This document shows positions 1-7,896 of a stretch of 55,637 nt of DNA, piece after piece; positions within the stretch are counted from its first letter, which is position 1, and every line of letters starts with the position of its first letter. Made by a program: the position numbers and the translations under genes. Source of the stretch: Gemmatimonadaceae bacterium (GTDB lineage Bacteria; Latescibacterota; UBA2968; UBA8231); NCBI GenBank assembly GCA_002726335.1, contig PBSR01000268.1, forward strand, positions 1-55,637, written 5' to 3'. Below the pieces are notes generated by a model. It was not told the DNA's origin, did not search any database, and saw nothing but the letters and a program-made list of their open reading frames with translations.

Positions 1-87
1 CCCGATGTCGTGCAGACGCTGAAGCGTTTCTGGTTCAGGAGTCTCGAGGGCCCAGGCACAGCAGGACAGAGTATGAGCCACACTCAC
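1..87 (-). CDS. Start of a sugar-phosphate isomerase/epimerase-like gene (partial)
   Basis: The reverse strand is open from a GTG at 87 to the window edge and gives 29 residues beginning MSVAHTLSCCAWALETPEPE. The CCAWAL stretch near residue 9 resembles the first strand of TIM-barrel sugar-phosphate isomerase/epimerase-like proteins of environmental bacteria; that is recalled similarity, not a search. The GTG overlaps the stop of the PhyH gene as GTGA (84-87), so it should be translationally coupled as the last visible gene of this operon. The rest of the gene lies outside the window, so its function is only a suggestion. Confidence 0.5.
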   Translation of the reverse strand, partial: MSVAHTLSCCAWALETPEPETLQRLHDIG

Positions 88-941
88 GATGCCACCCAGT
101 GTCGGTAGAGCGGCTTCACAGCCACAGGAAGGGCCGCGTATGTCTCAGGCGACAACTGCGGTTGGGCGTAGCTCTTGCCGTCCGTCTCGACCACCATGGC
201 CGTGTGTTCAACGGAACCCGGGCGTGTCGGTTCGAGGTTCAGCCACCACGGCGCGTAGCGGACGATCAGGGCGACCCGATCGGCATCTGATCGGTTCGGC
301 GGGACCGCGTGCCACAGGCGGCTGTCGTAGAGCAGGACGGTGCCGGCCGTGCCGACGGCGTGGAACTCCGTCGGATAGGGTGCGTCGCGGTCGATGCCGC
401 CCAGCGTATCGGCGGAGGGGTTGCCTTCGTAGCGATGGCTGCCTGGCACCACGAGGGTGCCGCCGTTTTCGGGGGTGAAATCGGTGAGCATCCAGATCGA
501 GGCCAGATGCAGCAGGGTGTCGGGGTATGGCGCCGGGATGTGGCTGGCATTCGTCTGGTTGTACGGCCAGTCCGCGTGCCAGTAGCCCCGACCGCAGCCG
601 GGATGGTTGATTACGCAGTCGGTACAGCTGATGCGCACATACTCGCCGAAGAAGGCGTGGGCCACGTCCATGATGCGGGCGTCGGCGAGCCACGGGGCAA
701 AGGCCTGGGTCTCGTTGATGATGCCACGCGAGCCCGACACGCCCTCGACGCCGACACGGTGACCCTTGGCGCGGATAGCCGCCTGGGTGGCAGCCGATGC
801 CTCGCGTTGACGCAGCTGGGCCTCGACGACGGCGGACCGCACGTCATCGGTGCGGTCCGCGGGGATCAATCCTTCGAGGAGCGTGAAGCCGTCCTGGCGG
901 ATCCGTCGTACGGAGTCGACGGTCTGTTCCTCGGTCTGCAT
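84..941 (-). CDS. Phytanoyl-CoA dioxygenase (PhyH) family protein
   Basis: This 285-aa protein has the Fe(II)/2-oxoglutarate oxygenase signature of the PhyH family. The iron ligands are visible as H122 and D124 in GYWHADW and H211 in LWHAVPP, with nearby arginines (R217, R222) suited to bind 2-oxoglutarate. VVPGSHR near residue 165 is also typical. The family hydroxylates varied small molecules, so the substrate cannot be read from the sequence. The ATG at 941 overlaps the original TGA of the upstream hydrolase gene (TGATG), and its own stop overlaps the next start (GTGA). It is therefore the middle gene of a tightly coupled operon. No signal peptide is seen, so it is probably cytoplasmic. 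Confidence 0.9.
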   Translation of the reverse strand: MQTEEQTVDSVRRIRQDGFTLLEGLIPADRTDDVRSAVVEAQLRQREASAATQAAIRAKGHRVGVEGVSGSRGIINETQAFAPWLADARIMDVAHAFFGEYVRISCTDCVINHPGCGRGYWHADWPYNQTNASHIPAPYPDTLLHLASIWMLTDFTPENGGTLVVPGSHRYEGNPSADTLGGIDRDAPYPTEFHAVGTAGTVLLYDSRLWHAVPPNRSDADRVALIVRYAPWWLNLEPTRPGSVEHTAMVVETDGKSYAQPQLSPETYAALPVAVKPLYRHWVAS

Positions 942-1051
942 CAGTCGATGATCGCCTGGTAGGCGAGGTTGCGGAATTTCACCGCCACCTCGTCATGGAA
1001 GGGATACCTCTGGGCCATAACGACTACCACCAGCTCCTCTGCCGGGTCGAT
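941..1051 (-). other. Read-through tail of the interrupted serine hydrolase
   Basis: Downstream of the in-frame TGA at 1052-1054 the same frame stays open and reads IDPAEELVVVVMAQRYPF and onward to a TGA at 941-943. This is the normal C-terminal strand and helix of class C beta-lactamase-family proteins. The distal TGA overlaps the PhyH ATG as TGATG, so this was the natural end of the gene. Confidence 0.75.
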
Positions 1052-2230
1052 TCAGAAATGTGTACTGAAGAAGCCGCCCCAGGTGAAAGCGCCAGGGGAC
1101 GACAGCTCGCTGAACTCTCCGGGATCCCGGATTACGGCAACGCCGAGACCAAAGCCGTAGTCCGGCAGCAGCGTGCCCACGTGATCCGACGCCATGAGCT
1201 CCACGCTCTTGCGGCTCAAGATCCGCTTCCCATCGAGCTCGCCGCCGTTGGCGAGCATCTGAGCGAAACGCCCATAGTCACCAGCGGTTGAGCACAGGCC
1301 ACCGCCGCCGGCGTAGTAATGGGTCGGGCCATCGGTCGGGTAGTCGATGGAAAACCCGAGTGTCTGACCCATCATGTAGGTTGAGTCGGCGACCATCCGC
1401 TGCAGGGTGCCTGCAGCGTTCTTCGAGTAGACCGCGGCGAGTCTGGCAGCGCGCTTCTTGCCGAGGTAGAAGCCGGTATCATCCATCTCGAGGGGGTCGA
1501 AGATTCTGGACTCCATGTACGAGAACAGATCCTGCCCGGCCACCACCTCCACGAGTCGTCCCGCCACGTCGAGACCCAGTCCATAGGTCCAAGCCTGCCC
1601 GGGGCTGTGGACGAGAGGGATCCGGGCGAGCCGGCCCATGGCATCTGCGAGGGTGCCCTCCACCTGGTGCAGACCGTGGGGGATCTTCTGTTCCCAGAGC
1701 TGGTCTCCGACGCGGTCATTCCAGTGGTAGGTCAGACCGGAGGTGTGGGTGAGAAGATCGCTGATCCGGATCGGCCGCTGCGCCGGAACTGTGGCCGAGT
1801 CCACGACGGCCCTCAGGCTGTCGGGTACCAACACCCGCACATCGGCGAACTCGGGCAGGTAAGCGGACACCGGGTCCTGGAGGCGGAAGGCGCCCTGTTC
1901 GTAGAGGGCCAGAACCGCTGCTGCCGTAACCGGCTTGGTCATGGAAGCGATTCGGAAGATGGCGTCGCGGCCCATGGGACGGTCGTCGTCGGCCCGGCCA
2001 TGGGCTTCGAAGTAGGCGACATGACCGTGGCGCACAACGAGGCCCACAGCACCGGCCAGGTCGCCCTGGTCGACAACGGCCCGCAGCAGGTTGTCGGCGC
2101 GCTGCAGGCGCTTTCCCGAGAGTCCAACGTCCGCTGGCTCGGCACGGGGCAGGTCGGCGGCGAAACCAGCCCCTGCCAACGAGAGGGCGACGAGTACGGT
2201 GAACGTTACGCGGCGGGGGTGAGGTGCCAT
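1052..2230 (-). CDS. Class C beta-lactamase-family serine hydrolase, cut by an in-frame TGA
   Basis: The ATG at 2230 is chosen because it is followed by a signal peptide (MAPHPRRVTFTVLVALSLAG, then AGFAADLP) and preceded by an AGGA ribosome site; the frame remains open further upstream without support. The mature protein resembles penicillin-binding-protein-like esterases of the beta-lactamase class C family: SMTK is the SxxK nucleophile motif, WTYGLGLDV is the Tyr motif region, and GAFTWGG is the C-terminal conserved block. The predicted product is periplasmic and could be an esterase, peptidase or amidase. Translation stops at TGA 1052-1054 after STHF, exactly where homologues have the Trp of an FWIDP motif. 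About 36 conserved residues are then lost, including the last core strand. See the adjoining tail feature. It sits between GT2 and PhyH genes on the same strand. Confidence 0.85.
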   Translation of the reverse strand: MAPHPRRVTFTVLVALSLAGAGFAADLPRAEPADVGLSGKRLQRADNLLRAVVDQGDLAGAVGLVVRHGHVAYFEAHGRADDDRPMGRDAIFRIASMTKPVTAAAVLALYEQGAFRLQDPVSAYLPEFADVRVLVPDSLRAVVDSATVPAQRPIRISDLLTHTSGLTYHWNDRVGDQLWEQKIPHGLHQVEGTLADAMGRLARIPLVHSPGQAWTYGLGLDVAGRLVEVVAGQDLFSYMESRIFDPLEMDDTGFYLGKKRAARLAAVYSKNAAGTLQRMVADSTYMMGQTLGFSIDYPTDGPTHYYAGGGGLCSTAGDYGRFAQMLANGGELDGKRILSRKSVELMASDHVGTLLPDYGFGLGVAVIRDPGEFSELSSPGAFTWGGFFSTHF

Positions 2231-2292
2231 ACCATCGGTCCTGAGGGGTTTGGGGAGCGGCAAAGATAGGCGGAACCCGCGCATCGGAAACA

Positions 2293-3588
2293 CTACAGCG
2301 TGCGCAAGCACTCCAGCAGACAGAGTTGCTGCTGCAGATCCGGCGTCGCCGACGGTCCACGATTCATGCTGAACTCCAAACCCAGGCGTTCGAGCAGTAC
2401 GGCAAGCGCGCTGAACATCTCCTGTTCGGGATGCACCGTCTCACGCAGGTGGTGAATGAGCTTGAGCGTGCGGAAGCCATCGAACCAGCGGTGAAACTGA
2501 CCGAGAAGGGCCTCCCGAGTGGAAGTCTGGGCCGCGATGCGGTCCCACGAGCGGACAAAGTCCTGCTGCTCGAGAAACGTTCCCAACTCGGTGTGCTGCG
2601 CTCTCGCTGACGCCAGTATGTCGGCCGCAGGTCGGGCCGGATCGCCGGTGGCCATCTGCAACCAGGCTCTGATCACCTCGTAGCTGTCGGGATGATACAA
2701 GCGACACTCGCTGAGATCACCATCCAGAAAGCGCTGCACGAATTGCCCGGTGCCGAAGGGAGCTCGCTGGGAGGGACGCGCGGACGGTCGTACCACTGTC
2801 CCCGTCAGTCCTTCGAGCTTCCCCGTCTTGGCCAGCTGCTGCAGGTAGTAGAAGTCCTCGCCCGCCAGGCGTCGATTCATGCCGGAGACCGCGGCGTAGG
2901 CCTCAGCGGTACAGGCCATGGTCGAACCGATGGTGTGGTGCGCGTACGGCGAACCAGACCAGGCCAGATGCAGAGCGTGGTAGCGCAGGTACAGCTCGTA
3001 CGAAAGGATGGCCGCCCGTTCCGCATCTGAACCTTCGACAGGGTGGGCATAGGGCAGCACGCAGGCCCAACGGGAGGCCGGCGGCTCGAAGAAGCGGTGG
3101 AGGACGCTGAGGTATCGTGCGTCCACGCGGGAATCGCCATCCAGACTCACGAGGGGGGCGGTGAGTCTGTCCTGTTCAGCGAGGATCCTCAACCCCTGGT
3201 CCAGGCCGATCTTGCGGGCCATGCCGACGCCATCCTTCACCGACAACTCACGTCCTGGCGAAGAGGCGTCGATCCACGCTACAGGCAGCGAATCCTGATC
3301 CCAGCCATCAAGGGCCCGGAGGGTCTGCTCGTTCTGCGCGATGTCCTGTTCTACCGCATGCTCCGGCGCACGATTGTTGACCACGGCGATGACGAGGGTT
3401 TGTGCACGGTCCTCCCCATCGCACTTCGCCAGATCGCCGAGCGTATCCAGGATGCCGGGGAATTCGGCCAGCACCGGGATGACGATGATGGACCTGCACG
3501 TAGTCGGCACAGCGCCCTGCAACGGCCAGTCGTCAAGTGCGGTCCGGCGTTCGAGATAACGTCTGACGGTGCGGTTGGTTCGGTTCAT
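2293..3588 (-). CDS. Glycosyltransferase family 2-like protein
   Basis: This 431-aa protein shows a GT-A fold signature: IIVIPVLAEFPGI near residue 33 as the first strand, SLDGDSRVD near residue 148 as the metal- and nucleotide-sugar-binding DxD, and a GEDFYYLQQLAK motif carrying the usual catalytic ED pair near residue 243. No membrane segment is evident, so it would be a cytosolic or membrane-associated sugar transferase with unknown donor and acceptor. The C-terminal ~130 residues form a helical extension that I do not recognise. The ATG at 3588 begins MNRTNRTVRRYLERR. It is the first gene of a probable operon with the serine hydrolase and PhyH genes downstream. Confidence 0.8.
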   Translation of the reverse strand: MNRTNRTVRRYLERRTALDDWPLQGAVPTTCRSIIVIPVLAEFPGILDTLGDLAKCDGEDRAQTLVIAVVNNRAPEHAVEQDIAQNEQTLRALDGWDQDSLPVAWIDASSPGRELSVKDGVGMARKIGLDQGLRILAEQDRLTAPLVSLDGDSRVDARYLSVLHRFFEPPASRWACVLPYAHPVEGSDAERAAILSYELYLRYHALHLAWSGSPYAHHTIGSTMACTAEAYAAVSGMNRRLAGEDFYYLQQLAKTGKLEGLTGTVVRPSARPSQRAPFGTGQFVQRFLDGDLSECRLYHPDSYEVIRAWLQMATGDPARPAADILASARAQHTELGTFLEQQDFVRSWDRIAAQTSTREALLGQFHRWFDGFRTLKLIHHLRETVHPEQEMFSALAVLLERLGLEFSMNRGPSATPDLQQQLCLLECLRTL

Positions 3589-3616
3589 GAGCCGGGATCA
3601 TAGGCAAGACCAGTGA

Positions 3617-5452
3617 TCAGCGCACGGGTATGGAATCCCCATGCCAGGGAAATGCGTATCCGGGCTGACGGTCGAACCGCCGCATGCCCAGATTCAGCGT
3701 CGTCTCCGTCCCTGGCCGCATCCGCAGACGCAGCCAGGGGCCGTCGACAGCCATCGGCTGGACACTGTCATCGGAGACGACACGCACCTCAGAGAAGGTG
3801 TGCTCGCCGAAGCTGCCGGCGCCGATGATGACATCACGAGTATGACGGACCGAGAGATTGACCAGGCTCACCGTCACCGAGCCATCCCGCAACTCACGCA
3901 CGAGGGCGGCCACGTCCGCCGGTAGCCCCGAGCGTCGGTTCTCGGCGTCGTAGTAGCGTACCCGTCCCACCGCCAGTCCACCCCAGTAGACGGTCTGCGG
4001 TCCACCGGTGGTCAGGTGCACGAGGGCCTCGGTGAGGACGGGATTCACCTGCTGCCAGTGATGGACGTCCATCTTCGTCAGATCCTGCTCGTCGGCCATC
4101 ACAAGCTCCAGCCGACGACAGACCTCGCGGTAGTTGGCCTGCAGGATCTCCTCAGGGTAACCCGGCAGCTCCCCGGCGAGCCAGCGGGTCCAGGCACGGT
4201 CGTCGGGCGCCCGCGGACCGCGTGACGTCACCGTCGCCCAGCCCCGTTCGTCGCCGGTGCGGAAGCGCTCGAGGCGTTGCCAGTCGGCGTCGGCCATCGA
4301 CGCCGACCACAGGTGAATGACATGGTGCGGGTGCACCGGTTGATGGTTGGTCCAACTCGCTTCGGTGGTGTGGTTGTGGGGGACGAGGAGCTGACCGTCG
4401 TCCCCCGTCGTCGATTTCTCCAGCAACAGGTCGAGCCACAGACGCGGCAGGTCCAGATAGGCCATATCGCCGGTGATCAGTTGCGCTGCCTCCGCCGCGA
4501 TGGTGAGGGCGCAGCCCATCATCTGATGGCCGTAGAGCCCGGTCCAGCCATAGTGTCCACCCCACCACTGGCCGTCGCGATGTTCGCCGATCTGACCGGA
4601 GGGCCCGATGTTGTCGGGCAAAACCCCGTCGTTGGCGCGGGTGCGCTCGATCCAGGCCTCGACGTAGTCGACGATCCAGCGCCGGTAGCGCTCGTCGCCG
4701 GTGTAGAGAAAGGCGGTGGCCACCAGCGGCACGGTGCCCAGGTTGACGACCACGTCGGAGCGCATCACGACATGGTCGAAGCGCTCGTGAACGCGTTGGC
4801 GAAGCTCGGCGTCTTCATGCCACCCCTCGGGCAGGGCGGGAGCGCCGGGACCCAGAGTGGTGTGGCCATATTCGAGGTTGTATCGCACGTCGCCCCAGCG
4901 GGCGTGGAACAGCGGTCCCCTGCTGCCGGAAAACGGCGAGGGGATCGTGCGCGTCACCGGGTCGTAGTTGCGGACCTCGGGGTTGTCGCCGGTGTAGTAG
5001 CCGGCAAACCGGCGGGCCCGATCGACGTTGTCACGCACCGTGGGGTCGACCATGCCGAGGGCGTAGAAGTAGATGTAGTTTTCGGCGTTGTGGAACCAGT
5101 CGTCGTCGTTGACGAACTCGTCGGTGACGCGGCCGTAGTCGACGGCGAGCTGTCTGGTGATGGCGTTCCACTCGACGAACGACTTCTCACCACAGTAGTC
5201 GCTGCCGCCGAGGGCGTGGTACTGGGGCCAGTTGAAGAAGGCTTCGTACAGGTCGTCGGCCCAGACCCCGTCTCCGGGATATTCCTCCTGCCAGATCAGG
5301 GCGCCACCCGGGCGGGTGTACCTGTCGAGAAAGACAGGAGCGGCCTCGTCGATGGCGTCGATGAGACGGCGTTCGAGCACGGCCCATGCCGGAGGTGTCG
5401 TCGGTTGTGTGGCCTCCAGCAGGGGGAGGGGTACTGCGGGGTCGTCGGACAT
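3617..5452 (-). CDS. Uncharacterised 611-aa protein, paralogue of the gene at 17998
   Basis: I do not recognise a named family. The protein lacks a signal peptide and is rich in Trp and Tyr. It has a long helical N-terminal part (PPAWAVLERRLIDAIDEAA, then FFNWPQYHALGG), a conserved centre (DNIGPSGQIGEHRDGQWWGG near residue 276) and a beta-rich C-terminal ~110 residues. This layout is consistent with an alpha/alpha-toroid followed by a beta-sandwich, as in some glycan lyases and hydrolases; that is inference. The second copy on the plus strand at 17998 shares length, domain order and many motifs, for example RARRFAGYYTGDNP versus RARRFASFYTGDDP. It lies 28 bp downstream of the GT2 stop in the opposite reading direction of flow, that is, upstream of GT2 on the minus strand, and could be co-transcribed with it. 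Confidence 0.75.
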   Translation of the reverse strand: MSDDPAVPLPLLEATQPTTPPAWAVLERRLIDAIDEAAPVFLDRYTRPGGALIWQEEYPGDGVWADDLYEAFFNWPQYHALGGSDYCGEKSFVEWNAITRQLAVDYGRVTDEFVNDDDWFHNAENYIYFYALGMVDPTVRDNVDRARRFAGYYTGDNPEVRNYDPVTRTIPSPFSGSRGPLFHARWGDVRYNLEYGHTTLGPGAPALPEGWHEDAELRQRVHERFDHVVMRSDVVVNLGTVPLVATAFLYTGDERYRRWIVDYVEAWIERTRANDGVLPDNIGPSGQIGEHRDGQWWGGHYGWTGLYGHQMMGCALTIAAEAAQLITGDMAYLDLPRLWLDLLLEKSTTGDDGQLLVPHNHTTEASWTNHQPVHPHHVIHLWSASMADADWQRLERFRTGDERGWATVTSRGPRAPDDRAWTRWLAGELPGYPEEILQANYREVCRRLELVMADEQDLTKMDVHHWQQVNPVLTEALVHLTTGGPQTVYWGGLAVGRVRYYDAENRRSGLPADVAALVRELRDGSVTVSLVNLSVRHTRDVIIGAGSFGEHTFSEVRVVSDDSVQPMAVDGPWLRLRMRPGTETTLNLGMRRFDRQPGYAFPWHGDSIPVR

Positions 5453-5481
5453 GGTACCTCAGCGGGTCAGGAGGGTGCCGT

Positions 5482-5952
5482 TCATGCTCGCCCTGGGTCA
5501 GGCAGGAGGTCATGGGGCCCCGCTGTCGCGGCGGCTGCGGTCAACTCGTACACGTCTACAGACTCGCGGCGACCCTTCACCTGCGTCTCGCCGAGAGGCC
5601 GGAAGCTGAAGCCAGTCCCGACCAGCATCCGGGTCTGGGAGCTCACCAGCGTGTACGTGCCGAACTCCTTGTTTGCCTGCTCCAGGCGCGCGGCGACGTT
5701 CACCGTGTCGCCCATGGCGGTGTAGTCGAAGCGCAGGTCGGAGCCCATGTTGCCGACCACCGCCGAGCCGCTGCTGATGCCGATGCGCACCTTCAGCTCG
5801 GGCAGATCTCGTCCGACCCACTCCTGGCGCAGCTCCATCAAGCGAAACTGCATGAGCATGGCGGCGCGACAGGCGCGGATGGCGTGATCTTCCTGAGCCA
5901 GAGGAGCACCGAAGAACGCCATGATCAGGTCGCCTTCGTACTTGTCGATCGT
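5482..5952 (-). pseudogene. C-terminal fragment of a class III adenylate/guanylate cyclase
   Basis: From 5952 the frame reads TIDKYEGDLIMAFFGAP, the central strand of class III nucleotide cyclase domains with the second metal-binding Asp. It continues through VRIGISSGSAVVGNMGS, FDYTAMGDTVNVAARLE and a normal C-terminus. The N-terminal part of the catalytic domain (first metal Asp) and any sensor domain are missing. Immediately upstream the sequence switches, in a different frame, to an AAA ATPase, so this piece has no native start; the first ATG is at 5922. A cyclase lacking half its active site is expected to be inactive. This is a remnant or one side of an assembly chimera. Confidence 0.8.
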
Positions 5953-6271
5953 GCCGCTTGCGCGCGCTCGAGCCCGTCAGTGCGAAGACCGTACGGCTCG
6001 ATTCGATCAGGCTGTGGACGATGTCGAGCAAGGCCGGCGCCTTCTGCACCTCGTCGATCACGACGGGGCGTCCCTCCTCGTTCCCCATGACCAGCTCGCG
6101 CAGTCTTTCGGGGCGCGCCTGGTATTCGCGTTGACGGGCGGGGTCGAGAAGGTCGAGCCACAATGCGTCCGGGAGCTGCTGCCTGAGCCAGGTGGACTTG
6201 CCGGTGCCGCGGGGTCCGAACAGGAAGAAGCTGTCCGAAGGCAAGGCCAGGAAACGCTCTACTATATCCAT
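5510..6271 (-). pseudogene. N-terminal fragment of an AAA ATPase (DUF4143-type), fused out of frame to cyclase sequence
   Basis: The ATG at 6271 opens MDIVERFLALPSDSFFLFGP, with Walker A GPRGTGKST at residues 19-27 and Walker B VVIDEVQKAP at 70-79, ending in the sensor strand FALTGSSARK. This is the N-terminal third of the ATP-binding proteins that usually carry a C-terminal DUF4143. Recognisable ATPase sequence stops at about residue 105 (position 5957). The remaining ~148 residues of this frame are cyclase DNA read in the wrong frame, rich in Arg and Ser. The true gene would be about 380-420 aa. A perfect inverted repeat lies just upstream of the start. Confidence 0.75.
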
Positions 6272-6282
6272 TTTTGGTCCAA

Positions 6283-6305
6283 TTTTGGAGTTTACTGCTC
6301 CAAAA
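6283..6305. repeat. Perfect inverted repeat upstream of the ATPase start
   Basis: TTTTGGAG at 6283-6290 and CTCCAAAA at 6298-6305 flank a 7-base spacer, 12 bp upstream of the ATPase ATG. The site is unusually AT-rich for this region. It could be an operator for autoregulation or a hairpin in the leader. No binding protein can be named. Confidence 0.5.
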
Positions 6306-6372
6306 CCACCGTCTTCTGTCCATCACAGTCAAGAGATCTTCAGAGGTCGTCACGGGTCCCTCCGTCTCACGA

Positions 6373-7896
6373 TCAGCGCGTCGTCTCGACGATGACGTGG
6401 TCGGTGGACCACCCCGTCGTCGGCAGTGGTGCCTGCTGCAGCGAACCAGGGCTGTCGTCACCCGGCGCCCCGGCGGCATAGACAGCAGCCATGTCGCGAA
6501 CCAGGCTGTCAGCGAAGCGTTCCCCGGCTTCGATGCTGCGTGTGCCCATCATCGACACGCCGAGACTGGCCAGGTCCAGCGGCTCCAGCGTGGCCACAGC
6601 CTTCACAAGCTCGCGACCGGGCGGCCCACTTGCCCGGATGCGGAAGGGCATGGCTCCAGCGGTGCCGGTCTCGTAGACCTGGCCGGCACGCACACGACCG
6701 TCGGGACGGTGCTGGTTGGGGAACAACACCGTGACCTTGCCGCTGGTGCCGACGTTGACGAGGGTGACGTAGCAGTCGCGTTCGGCGGTGAAGCGGAAGC
6801 GGATCTCGTCGCCGATGCGCGCGTGGACGACCTTCTCGCCCCTTGTGTCCTTCGAGAGAGCCGCACCTGACGCCACCGTGTAGGCACTGAGGGACAGCCG
6901 GAACGAAGGCGCCGGGTTCTGCAGGCCTTCGAGCCGCTCAAGGATGTAGGCGTTGGCCAGGTGCGGCCGCAGTCGGTCGACCAACTCGGGCAGGACTCCG
7001 GCCGTCTCACGCACCCGCGGCACGCCGTCGAAGACGAGAGCTGCCGTCAGCGCGCCGGCTTCGCGGCCTACCCTCAGGCGCAGGGCGTAGTGCTGATCCG
7101 GAGCGGTGACCTGCACGAACTCCAGCACCCCCAAACCATGGCGCAGTGACCGGCACAATTCATCGTCGTCGCACTCCAGGCGTACCTGCAGCCGGTCCAG
7201 AGTGACACCGTGGGAGCGACGCACGACGCGGTCACCCGGTGCGGCCACACCCCGGGTCAACTCGCCCTGAGACCAGTCCTGTTCGACCCGGGTCACCGTC
7301 ACTTCGGCGGCGGCGGGCTCATCGTTGCTCCCCCCGGAGAAGACGTCGAACTGCGAGCCGGGCGTAACGCCGTTGGCCCATCCGACGCCGATCCGCACCT
7401 GTCGGCCGGCGACCCAGGTCACGACAGCCGCGGCCGGATCGCCAGTATCAGCGGCTGACAGCAGCGGCGCGTCAACGTCACCCTCGACCTGCGGTGTCTG
7501 GTAGTACTTGCCCGCCATGTCCCGACGCACCCGTTCGATCAACTCGCCGTACGTGGTGCCCGCCGGCGCGCGACGCGCGTTCTCCACAAGGTTCGACGTC
7601 AGGGCCCCGGCATAGAAGCCGTCGCGGATCCAGGCGTCGGCCGATGTCTGATCGGCCTTGCATCCCGAGATCGTCACCCGGGTGCGCTCGGCCGTTGCCG
7701 TCGCCGCCGTCGCCTCCATGGCCGCCGGCGTCTGTGAGTCGGAGCCGCTGTGAAACGAGGCCAGGAGCGCCTGCGGATCGGGAGCTCCCAGGCCTCGTGT
7801 CCCCCTGTGCTGCGACTCCCTCTTCAGGCGAATTCCCTTACGGTCTGTGGCAGACTCTCGGTGGACGGTGGATCGGCGATCAGCACGCGACCGCAA
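6373..7896 (-). CDS. Caspase-like/DUF4384 protein lacking the N-terminal catalytic half
   Basis: The readable protein begins about residue 30 (near 7810) with GTRGLGAPDPQALLASFHSG and continues TRVTISGCKADQTSADAWI, GALTSNLVENAR and YYQTPQVEGD. These resemble the small-subunit (p10-like) part of bacterial caspase-like peptidases of family C14. The C-terminal half carries a DUF4384-like domain (GDEIRFRFTAERDCYVTLVN and KVTVLFPNQHRPDGRVRAG near residues 370-420). The large subunit with the catalytic His and Cys is absent: upstream of ~7830 the frame is only antisense-like sequence inside the kinase gene, and the only start codon there is a TTG at 7896 without a clear ribosome site. I therefore regard it as 5'-truncated and probably inactive as a protease. 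Truncated cyclase and ATPase genes follow directly downstream. Confidence 0.65.
   Translation of the reverse strand: MRSRADRRSTVHRESATDRKGIRLKRESQHRGTRGLGAPDPQALLASFHSGSDSQTPAAMEATAATATAERTRVTISGCKADQTSADAWIRDGFYAGALTSNLVENARRAPAGTTYGELIERVRRDMAGKYYQTPQVEGDVDAPLLSAADTGDPAAAVVTWVAGRQVRIGVGWANGVTPGSQFDVFSGGSNDEPAAAEVTVTRVEQDWSQGELTRGVAAPGDRVVRRSHGVTLDRLQVRLECDDDELCRSLRHGLGVLEFVQVTAPDQHYALRLRVGREAGALTAALVFDGVPRVRETAGVLPELVDRLRPHLANAYILERLEGLQNPAPSFRLSLSAYTVASGAALSKDTRGEKVVHARIGDEIRFRFTAERDCYVTLVNVGTSGKVTVLFPNQHRPDGRVRAGQVYETGTAGAMPFRIRASGPPGRELVKAVATLEPLDLASLGVSMMGTRSIEAGERFADSLVRDMAAVYAAGAPGDDSPGSLQQAPLPTTGWSTDHVIVETTR

Noticed and set aside
1052..1054. Reassigned TGA=Trp genetic code
   Set aside because: Many genes here end in TGA, often overlapping the next start codon, so TGA works as a stop.
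4277..5725. 482-aa plus-strand frame opposite the 611-aa protein
   Set aside because: Val/Gly-rich antisense shadow; the minus-strand frame has a paralogue in the window, which settles the strand.
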